The translations under genes were made by a program, and so were the position numbers. A stretch of DNA of 15,403 bases, taken from the NCBI GenBank assembly GCA_030690755.1, contig JAUYGA010000083.1:1-15403 (forward strand), written 5' to 3'. Position 1 is the first letter of the stretch, and each line of letters starts with the position of its first letter. A model generated the notes under the pieces. The model saw only the letters and a program-made list of their open reading frames with translations. It was not told the origin of the DNA and ran no database searches. Below, one piece after another: positions 6,848 through 13,700 of the stretch. The DNA is from Nanobdellota archaeon. GTDB lineage: Archaea > Nanobdellota > Nanobdellia > Woesearchaeales > JAUYGA01.

Positions 6848-7435
6848 TTAATTCCGATATTCTGCAAGCGCTATTATGGACGGATTTGACGCAAGCATGT
6901 CTTTTGCTCTGCTGATTCTGGATTTTACTGTGCCCATAGGAATACCAAGGGTTTCTGAAATATTCTGATAATCAAGGCCTTGAATATTATGAGCAACAAA
7001 TACAGTCCTATAATTATCAGGAAGAGCTGTTATTGCCTTTGCAAGACTGAAGTTTGACAATTTTGAAACAACATCCTGCTCAGTATTTGCAGCTGCTGGA
7101 AATTCACCATAATCTGCGCCGCCAAAATAATCAGTAAAGGGAATCTCATGCACCTTTTTAGCATTAAACTCATTTAGGGAAATGTTAGTCATAATTCTAC
7201 CAAGCCAGGCATAAGGATTTGAACCTGCCTCGTATCTGTTTATGTACTTTATTGCATTGAAATAAGTTTTACTTACAAGATCCTCTGCATCTTCATGCTT
7301 GCCTTTTTTTAAACCCCTCGCCTTTTTTAATAAGAAAGAATAACAGCCAAGAAGTTCATCTAATTTTGAGGCCCTATCTGCTGAATCAGTTTCACTTATA
7401 TTGGTTTCACTTTTTAATGTTTGTTCTAGAGGCAT
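6848..7435 (-). CDS. ECF-type sigma-70 family factor
   Basis: This protein of 195 residues has the complete two-domain ECF sigma layout. Region 2 (about 25-95) contains HEDAEDLVSKTYFNAIKY and NPYAWLGRIMTNISLNEF, close to the family norms DAEDLVQETF and AWLYRIARN. After an acidic linker, region 4 (about 130-182) reads ALPDNYRTVFVAHNIQGLDY and then a helix-turn-helix with IPMGTVKSRISRAKDML. In bacteria such proteins direct core RNA polymerase to -35/-10 promoters. Archaeal polymerase uses TBP and TFB, so its role here is unclear: it may act as a DNA-binding regulator, or be a recent acquisition. No anti-sigma gene with membrane helices is adjacent. Its ATG lies 3 bp after the stop of the in-frame extension of the preceding ATP-grasp gene, suggesting coupling. 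Base composition looks like the neighbours. Confidence 0.92.
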   Translation of the reverse strand: MPLEQTLKSETNISETDSADRASKLDELLGCYSFLLKKARGLKKGKHEDAEDLVSKTYFNAIKYINRYEAGSNPYAWLGRIMTNISLNEFNAKKVHEIPFTDYFGGADYGEFPAAANTEQDVVSKLSNFSLAKAITALPDNYRTVFVAHNIQGLDYQNISETLGIPMGTVKSRISRAKDMLASNPSIIALAEYRN

Positions 7436-7438
7436 TTT

Positions 7439-7558
7439 TTAATCCATTACCGAGACAACAATTTTGTTTTGTTTTTCGCTGGCTATCACTCTGACTTTTC
7501 CTTGGTAAACATCCATGTTGTCGAATACCTTTTGTTTTTGTGTGTCAAATTTATCTCA
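7439..7558 (-). other. In-frame extension past the TGA of the ATP-grasp gene
   Basis: After the TGA at 7556-7558 the same frame stays open for 38 codons to a TAA at 7439-7441, just before the sigma ATG. Its end, VYQGKVRVIASEKQNKIVV, lines up with YNGDAQIISDGKSAVLIP at the end of the paralogous 5652-6824 product. These are the last strands of the swivelling domain. An internal ATG (7519) could also start a 25-residue peptide here. Options are a nonsense mutation, leaky readthrough, a separate small ORF or a sequence error; TGA is an ordinary stop elsewhere in the window. Confidence 0.5.
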
Positions 7559-8929
7559 GTTAGGCTCTACTTCTGCATCATAATCCATAACACCAAATAA
7601 TTTTCCAGCCAGTTCAAGCTGACCTCCCAAGTGAGCAACAGGATCTCCGTTATGTCTGGCGTCTTGAATTTCCAAGAAAGCGGCAGCATTGCTGAAGTCA
7701 CCATATCGCAGTTTTCTTGCTGGTCCGAATCCGCCATATGTTAATCTACTTGAAAATATTAGAAGGTAATCTTTGTTTTCTTTGTTGAATTGGTATAAGC
7801 TTTCGACTTCATCAGGATTCCAGCAGTTTGCTATTTTGTTGCATTCTTTTATTCCTGTTCCTGTTACAGTATGTCCCATAAACATTATTTCACCCAAGTC
7901 TTCGAAGTCCATCATATCGAGTTTTTTGTTTACGTCTGCTATTTGTGTTATCCAGTATTTTACTTTTTCATTTTCTACTGTTGCAGCCCATTCAAAGTAC
8001 TGTGGTTTTTTTAATGTTTTTTCCATTTTGTCCATCATCTTAAAAAGATCTAGAATATTTATTTTTTCAAGCAGATCTTTTAAGTTTAAGGAAGAACGGC
8101 AGATTTCTCCATGTTGTTTAAAATATTGCGACTTATAATAAACAGAGCAATTATAATCCTGATCTAAGGTCAATCCGCTGTCAGTTTTTAGTAAAGCAGA
8201 TTTTTTCATCACTTTTGAAGCGTTGAATGCGCACATATCTCCAATTTCCTCAATGAGATACCATTGTAAATTTCCCTTAAAGGGTTTTACTGCGTCTTTT
8301 GTTATTCTTTCGCCGTCTTTTGTGTCAACACCGCCGCCAATTCCAGGCACTGCGTTAATGTATCCTGGACCGCGAGCTGTTGAAGTGTAACCAAATCCGG
8401 AAATTACAGGAGCAGAAAAGGAATCAAAGTTCTGGCTGATTAACGGTTCAATAATAATGCCAAAGCCTTCACCAGTATTTGCATCTCTTCTAAAAGCGAC
8501 AGCGCTTTCTGAAAAATAACTTGCAAGAACTGATGTTAACGCTTTTCTTATCTGAGGAATTTCATTATCGCAAAATTCTGATTTGTATGTTCCTGTCCCT
8601 CTTGAATCGCCCTCTGCTGAAGACCTTACTACCAATGGAAAACTTCCATGCATTTCGCTTACTGCTTTTAGTGTTAAGAATTCATCAAAATCTAAGCCGC
8701 CTCTCTTTATTTTTTCTTCAAGGTTTTCAGTGTTTTTCACATCACTTAATGAGTTTCCTATATTGTTTTTTTGAAAAAATCCGTTAAAAAAATCTTCTGC
8801 AAGAACCATTCTGTAAGGAGTACTAAAGCCAATCTTTCTTAATGTTGGTGTTTTCTCTATCAGCTGTCTAGCTTTGTCGCCGATGTTTCCTTTTCCGATG
8901 ATTTCAATGCTTGATTCATTCTGCGGCAT
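7556..8929 (-). CDS. PEP-synthase-like ATP-grasp/phosphohistidine protein, C-terminus cut by TGA
   Basis: This protein of 457 residues has a PPDK/PEP-synthase N-terminal ATP-grasp domain: KGNIGDKARQL (13-23), VRSSAEGDSRGTG (101-113), FGIIIEPLI, SGFGYTSTARGPGYI, GIGGGVDTKDGE (the G-x-G nucleotide loop region) and EWAATVENEKVKYWITQ. A swivelling domain follows, with GHTVTGTG and a candidate phospho-acceptor His at 433 (VAHLGGQLELAGKLFGV, compare SHAAIVARELGIPAVVG). The PEP-binding barrel is missing. The protein ends before the expected last strands, which are encoded in frame after the TGA. An AGGTC ribosome site lies 6 nt before the ATG. It is second in the minus-strand block, 45 bp after the small gene. 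ATP-dependent His phosphorylation is inferred, and the acceptor is unknown. Confidence 0.78.
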   Translation of the reverse strand: MPQNESSIEIIGKGNIGDKARQLIEKTPTLRKIGFSTPYRMVLAEDFFNGFFQKNNIGNSLSDVKNTENLEEKIKRGGLDFDEFLTLKAVSEMHGSFPLVVRSSAEGDSRGTGTYKSEFCDNEIPQIRKALTSVLASYFSESAVAFRRDANTGEGFGIIIEPLISQNFDSFSAPVISGFGYTSTARGPGYINAVPGIGGGVDTKDGERITKDAVKPFKGNLQWYLIEEIGDMCAFNASKVMKKSALLKTDSGLTLDQDYNCSVYYKSQYFKQHGEICRSSLNLKDLLEKINILDLFKMMDKMEKTLKKPQYFEWAATVENEKVKYWITQIADVNKKLDMMDFEDLGEIMFMGHTVTGTGIKECNKIANCWNPDEVESLYQFNKENKDYLLIFSSRLTYGGFGPARKLRYGDFSNAAAFLEIQDARHNGDPVAHLGGQLELAGKLFGVMDYDAEVEPN

Positions 8930-8974
8930 TTTTGACCTTTGATGATAACTAGATTATTCTTTATCTCATGATTA

Positions 8975-9328
8975 TTAAGGTCTGCGGTTGTACATATCGC
9001 CAACAAGTCTTGATGCTACTTTTATACCCTCAATTAAACCTTTGTATTGCTCATCTTGAGTTGCAATTTCATTAGCCACGCCTAAAACAACCATATCAGC
9101 TGCTAGATTTAGAGTGACTCCATCCTGATTATATTGCATCAAAACATCAGCAATATTCGGTGCTGCTCTAAATTTAGCATAATCTACCTTATTGCCAGAC
9201 ATATCAGTTATATGCGATTGAACTAACAAAGTATTAGCTATTTCTTCAGCTTCTGCAGGAATTTTTATTCCAAATCCTGGCGCAATCATGTTTAATTGGT
9301 AATCTACTGTTTTTCCTTCATTTTCCAT
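8975..9328 (-). CDS. Unknown small soluble protein, first gene of the block
   Basis: This protein of 117 residues matches no family I recognise. It has no membrane segment or signal peptide, is mildly acidic, and looks mainly helical in its second half (NLAADMVVLGVANEIATQDE and the helix to the C-terminal MYNRRP). A strong GGAGG lies 7 nt before the ATG. The TATA element at 9391-9398 is about 66 bp upstream, giving a leader of roughly 40 nt. As first gene before the ATP-grasp, sigma-like, ATP-grasp and PHP genes, it may be an accessory or regulatory partner of that set, but nothing in the sequence shows which. Confidence 0.75.
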   Translation of the reverse strand: MENEGKTVDYQLNMIAPGFGIKIPAEAEEIANTLLVQSHITDMSGNKVDYAKFRAAPNIADVLMQYNQDGVTLNLAADMVVLGVANEIATQDEQYKGLIEGIKVASRLVGDMYNRRP

Positions 9329-9390
9329 CTTAATTCCTCCACTTCTTCATTTTAGATTTTTTAGTATATTCTCCTGAAAAATAGGTTCCA

Positions 9391-9398
9391 TATATAAA
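9391..9398. promoter_or_regulatory. Shared bidirectional TATA element
   Basis: The sequence TATATAAA reads TTTATATA on the other strand. Rightward, its centre is about 29 bp before the GTG at 9423, which implies a leaderless message. Leftward, it is about 66 bp before the ATG at 9328, leaving a leader of about 40 nt that contains GGAGG. No second TATA is needed for either gene. Confidence 0.55.
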
Positions 9399-9422
9399 TG
9401 TTACTAATATTACTACTTAGCA

Positions 9423-9905
9423 GTGGCTAAAATAGAAACCTTTATATATAAATTACAACTTTCCCCTGAAATGCCTCTTAATATTGACGACATAAAAGGA
9501 ATACACGTATTTAATGGCGATTCTGGCTTATGTTTAAATATCTTCTCAAATAGAGATGCAAATTGCGCAAAAGAACTTAGTTCTATAGTAAATTCACTAG
9601 ACTCATTCTATACTCGAGAATATGCAGCTCAAATCAATAAAAGTCAAATTCCTGCAGATGATAACTCAGGTTTTCTTTACAGAGTTTTTCAGAATAAACA
9701 ATATTTTGCAACAGTCAAAATAACCCCTAAAGGAGTTGAAGCAAAACCGCGCAAAAGAGCTCATGAAGATTATCCAATAGCAGACCCGACAACATACACT
9801 GAAACATATTTCATGTACTTTTTTCCGCAGGATAAAACAAAACGTTCAGAGCATAGAGAAGCATATCTGAAATTCATCGACCCTTCAAGAACGAAAACTT
9901 TTTAG
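9423..9905 (+). CDS. Unknown protein, probable leaderless GTG start
   Basis: I do not recognise this soluble protein of 160 residues. It begins MAKIETFIYKLQLSPEMPLN and shows alternating strand-like stretches (IHVFNGDSGLCLNIF, FATVKITPKGVEA), then a basic linker and a tyrosine- and phenylalanine-rich end (TYTETYFMYFFPQ). No Shine-Dalgarno precedes the GTG, but a TATA element sits about 29 bp upstream, the distance expected for a leaderless transcript. It is first in a rightward set of three genes transcribed away from the ATP-grasp/sigma block. No membrane segment or catalytic motif is visible. Confidence 0.65.
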   Translation: MAKIETFIYKLQLSPEMPLNIDDIKGIHVFNGDSGLCLNIFSNRDANCAKELSSIVNSLDSFYTREYAAQINKSQIPADDNSGFLYRVFQNKQYFATVKITPKGVEAKPRKRAHEDYPIADPTTYTETYFMYFFPQDKTKRSEHREAYLKFIDPSRTKTF

Positions 9906-9938
9906 ATAAAACCAAAAAAACAGAGTAATTTGATAAAA

Positions 9939-10760
9939 ATGACTGAAACAAAAATTCATGAAAAAAGTAAAGAAACCCCGCAGATAGGGTTCTCAGAAGC
10001 AACAGAATACATGATAGATTATGTCAGAGCAAACCTTGTTCTAGACGAAAAATCAGAGTCAACCCAAGAAAACAGGATGACTATAAAAGGAAAAGGCATC
10101 ACAGAAAAAGATGCAGGAATAGAGTTTTCCCTTGAACTGATGCTCGGAGATGATTACACAAAAAAGACATCAAAAACAAAAAAGAAAATTGACAATATTG
10201 TCGACGATAGGTCTTCTGAACATTTCAGAAAAGACAGAATATACACTGCATTCCTATTCCCAAAATCTGTGGATTACAAAACAGCTGAAACAAAAGCAAT
10301 AACTCCATATTTCAAGCAGGCAGACCTTCTGCAGACAATCAACACATTAAATGATAAAGAACTTCTTGAAAAATATTCAAGATTCAGCCATTACGATGTT
10401 AAAGAATTGAGCAGGACAGAATGGGAGATTGCTCTTCCTTTAGGCGGTTCAAGAATAGCATATTATAATCCTTTAAAAAAAATAATACAAGTGCATGATT
10501 TCCAAAAATTTCAAGTAGACCAAATAATTCCAGCCAACAGACCAATAGACCAAGGATACTTCTGGGACTATGTGAAGTCAGGAACATTCCCTTCGCAAAC
10601 CAACATGCGCAGAAAAGCATGCATCTTCAAAGGGATACAGCAAGGACTGCATGACCGAGTTAGAAGAATAATAAGAACTGAAGATATACAAGACAAGTTC
10701 ACATTATCAGCAAATGAAAGAAACGGAGCAATGATTGTTCCTTACGCATCAAATTCATAA
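9939..10760 (+). CDS. Unknown soluble protein
   Basis: This protein of 273 residues from the ATG at 9939 belongs to no family I recognise. A TTG at 9930 would add three residues and sits closer to a weak GAG, so the start is uncertain. The N-terminal half is charged and helical with a lysine-rich stretch (TKKTSKTKKKIDN). The middle is strand-rich (TEWEIALPLGGSRIAYYNP, KKIIQVHDF). The C-terminal third is basic, with helices (NMRRKACIFKGIQQGLHDRV). No nucleotide-binding, metal or membrane motif is seen. It follows the 9423 gene by about 30 bp and precedes the possible phosphohistidine phosphatase by 27 bp, so the three are probably co-transcribed. Confidence 0.68.
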   Translation: MTETKIHEKSKETPQIGFSEATEYMIDYVRANLVLDEKSESTQENRMTIKGKGITEKDAGIEFSLELMLGDDYTKKTSKTKKKIDNIVDDRSSEHFRKDRIYTAFLFPKSVDYKTAETKAITPYFKQADLLQTINTLNDKELLEKYSRFSHYDVKELSRTEWEIALPLGGSRIAYYNPLKKIIQVHDFQKFQVDQIIPANRPIDQGYFWDYVKSGTFPSQTNMRRKACIFKGIQQGLHDRVRRIIRTEDIQDKFTLSANERNGAMIVPYASNS

Positions 10761-10787
10761 AATTTTAAAGATTGAGAGATAAACAAA

Positions 10788-11156
10788 ATGGATGTAAACA
10801 CTGCAGAAAGAATTCAAATCGTTGATTTAGACGGAATTATTAACAAGTTTGTGCAGCTCTACATCGAAAACGAACCTTTTTTAATTATTGGAAAAGCAAA
10901 CTATCACGGACAAGTTTTGATGCATATCTTGGAAATCATAAATATTCCGTTCGAAAGTGAAAAATTTAGCTCTGGAATAATTTTCCCAAAAAAACAAGGC
11001 GAGTTATACAACGTAACTGGAATGGGTGCCGCTTCAATTAATCTGCCGAAAATAAAGTTATACGACGATAGTTTTGATTATAGATTAAGTCCTGACAAAA
11101 AACATCTTGAGAAACTTAAGCCGCATTGTGGAGAATACAAAATCAGCATATTCTGA
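10788..11156 (+). CDS. Possible Janus/PHPT1-type phosphohistidine phosphatase
   Basis: This protein of 122 residues has a pattern reminiscent of the Janus/Ocnus (PHPT1, 14-kDa phosphohistidine phosphatase) fold: DLDGIINKFVQLYI (compare DGVFKYVLIRV), then GKANYHGQVLMHILE (compare AEYHADIYD, whose His is the PHPT1 catalytic base; here His40), NVTGMGAASI (in the place of LGGGRI), KIKLYDDSFDY (compare KIHVYGYSMAYG) and a terminal EYKISIF (compare DYEVTW). The GGGRI motif is poorly kept, so activity is uncertain. The size fits. GAGAG lies about 9 nt before the ATG. Being last of the set divergent from two phosphohistidine-domain genes makes the assignment more attractive, but this is recognition from memory of the family pattern, not an alignment. 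Confidence 0.4.
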   Translation: MDVNTAERIQIVDLDGIINKFVQLYIENEPFLIIGKANYHGQVLMHILEIINIPFESEKFSSGIIFPKKQGELYNVTGMGAASINLPKIKLYDDSFDYRLSPDKKHLEKLKPHCGEYKISIF

Positions 11157-11203
11157 ATGTCTTATAAGATCAGGCATTTGCAATAACATTTAAAATAAGA
11201 AAA

Positions 11204-11752
11204 TCACTTTGCAAGCCTACTTTTTTTAAGTCTGAGCTTAACTTTTTTGCCATCTTTTTTAACAATCATTCCAGGAGCGCCGACAACAGTGCAATTCTTT
11301 GGAACATCATGGTTAATTATGACAGTTTCAGCGCCGACCTTTGAATTCTCTCCAATAATCACAGGTCCTAAAATTGTCGACGAAGCGCCGACCATCACAT
11401 TATTTCCTAAAGTTGGATGCCTTTTTCCTGAATGCTTGCCAGTCCCTCCGAGAGTCACATGATGAAACATTACGCAATTATTGCCGATTTCAGCAGTCTC
11501 TCCAATGACTATACCCATACCATGGTCTATGAAAAATCCTTTGCCAATCCTCGCTCCTGGATGAATCTCTATCCCTGTAAAGAAACGCATTATCTGAGAG
11601 ACGAATCTTGCAAAAAATCTAAGCTTTATCAGATACAATGGATGAGAAATGCATTTGTGCACAACAATTGCATGCAGTCCAGGATAAAGTATCGGCTCTA
11701 GACCGCGAGCAGCAGGGTCATTCTTGTATATTGCTTTAAGATCTTCAAACAT
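11204..11752 (-). CDS. cysE: Serine O-acetyltransferase
   Basis: This left-handed beta-helix acetyltransferase of 182 residues transfers acetyl from acetyl-CoA to L-serine (EC 2.3.1.30), the first step of cysteine synthesis via O-acetylserine, in the cytoplasm. Seen are an N-terminal helical region with YPGLHAIVVHKCISHPLY, then IHPGARIGKGFFIDHGMGIV, containing the family's active-site DHGxG, then IGETAEIGNN, VTLGGTGK, GKRHPTLGNNVMVGAS and closing hexapeptide repeats to VVGAPG. It is shorter than enterobacterial CysE because the N-terminal helical domain is reduced, as in many bacterial and archaeal forms. An AT-rich TATA-like ATTTAAAAAT (11781-11790) lies about 34 bp upstream, and there is no Shine-Dalgarno, so a very short leader is likely. 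It is monocistronic here, with no cysteine synthase nearby. Confidence 0.93.
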   Translation of the reverse strand: MFEDLKAIYKNDPAARGLEPILYPGLHAIVVHKCISHPLYLIKLRFFARFVSQIMRFFTGIEIHPGARIGKGFFIDHGMGIVIGETAEIGNNCVMFHHVTLGGTGKHSGKRHPTLGNNVMVGASSTILGPVIIGENSKVGAETVIINHDVPKNCTVVGAPGMIVKKDGKKVKLRLKKSRLAK

Positions 11753-11905
11753 GGTGATCGAAGACAGATATAACTAGCTTATTTTTAAATGTAATGGGTT
11801 AGATGCTTTGTTAAATTCCAATGTTACTCTTCACCATAGGTTAGCAAAAATCACAGATTGCAACTTAATCAATTTACCACTAAATAGAGACAAAAAAACA
11901 AAAGA

Positions 11906-11913
11906 TTTATATA
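11906..11913 (+). promoter_or_regulatory. TATA box for the 11938 gene
   Basis: TTTATATA lies within AAAGATTTATATACTGCTTA, centred about 28 bp before the ATG at 11938, so the message is probably leaderless. The motif with its flanks closely matches the promoter of the DtxR-like gene at 14767-14774. Confidence 0.65.
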
Positions 11914-11937
11914 CTGCTTAATGATTTCTACGTTAAA

Positions 11938-12270
11938 ATGGAACAATCAGACCAAAATAACACACCTCATTTGTTCATAGTAACTAACGATTATGTATTA
12001 GGAACTCCAAGAGGTATTGCTAGTTGCGACAAAACAATAGATATGACTTTTCTAGATTTTGCTAAAAATTATGAATTACAAACTAAACTTAAATTAGTGA
12101 CAGTTATTTCCGAAAACCAAGGGAGTAAAGCATTTGCCGGATATCTTTCAGCATTCGCATCTGATTCAGTCGAACAACAGCAAAGAAGAGATTATTTGAC
12201 CAATAATGGATTGGTTAGACTTCTAGTAACCAACGATAAACTATTTGAAAGCATAAGAGATACAACATAA
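11938..12270 (+). CDS. Unknown small alpha/beta protein
   Basis: I do not recognise this soluble protein of 110 residues. It starts with a short polar tail, then a buried-looking strand HLFIVTNDYVL, a turn with GTPRGIASCDKT, a strand LKLVTVIS, and a helical segment rich in Q and R (DSVEQQQRRDYL). A final VRLLVTNDKLF echoes the first FIVTNDYVL strand, hinting at an internal repeat (VTND at both ends). The gene stands alone between opposed genes with its own TATA box, and has no ribosome site, as expected of a leaderless mRNA. A T-rich tract follows the stop. Confidence 0.65.
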   Translation: MEQSDQNNTPHLFIVTNDYVLGTPRGIASCDKTIDMTFLDFAKNYELQTKLKLVTVISENQGSKAFAGYLSAFASDSVEQQQRRDYLTNNGLVRLLVTNDKLFESIRDTT

Positions 12271-12283
12271 TCTTTTTTGTTTT
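12271..12283 (+). terminator. T-rich archaeal-type terminator
   Basis: The sequence TCTTTTTTGTTTT starts directly after the stop of the 11938 gene. Archaeal RNA polymerase commonly terminates at such T-tracts without a hairpin. The rest of the gap to 12413 shows no gene. Confidence 0.55.
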
Positions 12284-12413
12284 ATCATTCTTGAGATAAT
12301 TTACCTAATTTTGCCAAGCAAAAGCATTTCTTTCTCAAATCACCTTAGGCGACTTAGTTAAATTACATCGTTATAATCAATTTATTTACCTATCAAGTTT
12401 CTAAATACCAGCT

Positions 12414-13700
12414 TTAGCTAGATTTATTTTGAGAACATGCCATTTTCCTATTCTTCGTCTCAGAAACAATATTGATGAACGCCTCAAGCCTGGTTATAAT
12501 GCCGTTTACACCCTGATGCTCGTCATAAGTTATCTCGACGATTGGCAGGCCGAAGCTTTTGACTTCTTTTAGGATATAACTTACGTTTTCGCATGGCGCG
12601 CACATATTTGGCTTGATGAAGATTATTCCGTCAACACCGCGGTCAATACCTTCCAAAATCTGATATATTGTTGAGGACTCAATTACATGATGCTGGCTTA
12701 CTTCAGTCTTATGGGTTTTATGGGATAAAACTTTTGAAATAATCTCTTTTGCTTTCTTTCCGTTATTTGCATAACGCAAATGATAAACTGTCGGAGGAAA
12801 TCCTGGTCTGACCAATTCGATTTCATTCTTTGCAAGAAATACATCAAGATCAAATATAGGGAAATCAAGAACTATCACAGATACATCTCCTGATAAAAGA
12901 AATTTAAATTTTGGCTTTTTTCTGACAACCTGCTTTTCAACCCTTTCCATAAATGCTTTTGCCACTTTTTCTGATTCTTCAACACCTTCTGCGAGTATGA
13001 ACTCGCGGGTTGTTTTTTTGAAATCCTGCTTAACAAACAAGGGATTACTAACAAGCGGGAGATGCTTAAAATAAAAATTGGTCAACTCGCCTGCAAGGAG
13101 AGATCTTTTGAGCGCAATCGGAGCTTTTTTTGTGGCTTCCATAAAACTGAATCCGGGAATTGCCTTTTTCAGCTCCCTAAAAATATCAATGCATGAATCA
13201 GTTGACCAACCAATCTCCTTAAACATCACAGGATAATACTCAAAATCTTTTTTCACCCATTTGGTCATGTCACCCATAACCAAAGGATATCTGCAGATGT
13301 TTATGTTATAGCCGATGAATTTTTTAACATGGTCTTTCACAATCGCTTTTTCAATCATTGCGACTGTAAGCTTTAAAGGATAGCACCATTCTCCAAAAAG
13401 TTCCTGCCCATAATCTTCTGTCAGATTTTTTTCAGTTATGTCTAAAGGAATTATCTCAAACTTTTTCTTATCAAGCACTGTTGCTACAGCCACTTCAAAG
13501 CCCAACAACGGAAGAATCGCTATTTTTGTCCGTTTTACTTTAGCGCCTTTTTTAGGGCGCGCTCTCTCATTAACATCCTTAACAAACTTTTTTGCTCTAT
13601 CGCCCAAGGCATTAAAACTATCAATGCCGCTGAATGAATGGGACTTATTGACTCTCCTATCGGATTTGTTATTGGATTTGTTATTGGATTTTTTTATCAT
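12414..13700 (-). CDS. 2-hydroxyacyl-CoA dehydratase-like (HgdB/COG3581-type) protein
   Basis: This protein of 428 residues resembles the double-alpha/beta subunits related to 2-hydroxyacyl-CoA dehydratase and the DUF2229/COG3580-3581 proteins. Conserved cysteines lie in GEWCYPLKL (C106), NICRYPLVMGD (C136) and IKPNMCAPCENV (C367, C370), likely ligands of an Fe-S cluster; SGDVSVI and VEITYDEHQG match strands of this fold. The first 55 residues are basic and low in complexity (KSNNKSNNKS) and look like an unstructured tail. The start overlaps the activase stop as ATGA, so the two are translationally coupled: the activase would supply ATP-driven electrons. The true substrate of this COG group is unknown, and a classical dehydratase activity should not be assumed because no second dehydratase subunit is next to it. 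Confidence 0.75.
   Translation of the reverse strand: MIKKSNNKSNNKSDRRVNKSHSFSGIDSFNALGDRAKKFVKDVNERARPKKGAKVKRTKIAILPLLGFEVAVATVLDKKKFEIIPLDITEKNLTEDYGQELFGEWCYPLKLTVAMIEKAIVKDHVKKFIGYNINICRYPLVMGDMTKWVKKDFEYYPVMFKEIGWSTDSCIDIFRELKKAIPGFSFMEATKKAPIALKRSLLAGELTNFYFKHLPLVSNPLFVKQDFKKTTREFILAEGVEESEKVAKAFMERVEKQVVRKKPKFKFLLSGDVSVIVLDFPIFDLDVFLAKNEIELVRPGFPPTVYHLRYANNGKKAKEIISKVLSHKTHKTEVSQHHVIESSTIYQILEGIDRGVDGIIFIKPNMCAPCENVSYILKEVKSFGLPIVEITYDEHQGVNGIITRLEAFINIVSETKNRKMACSQNKSS
13662..13691 (-). repeat. 12-bp tandem repeat inside the coding start
   Basis: GGATTTGTTATT occurs twice in a row (13662-13685), plus half a copy (13686-13691). On the minus strand this codes the repeated NNKS near the N-terminus of the dehydratase-like protein. 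Copy number may vary by slippage without breaking the frame. Confidence 0.85.

Noticed and set aside
7519..7548. TTGACA near the sigma gene as a bacterial -35 box
   Set aside because: There is no matching -10 (TATAAT-like) at the right spacing, and it lies inside the likely coding extension.
7556..7558. TGA read as selenocysteine
   Set aside because: No selenoprotein family context or recognisable SECIS was seen, and the paralogue has no Cys at this point; nonsense mutation or readthrough is likelier.
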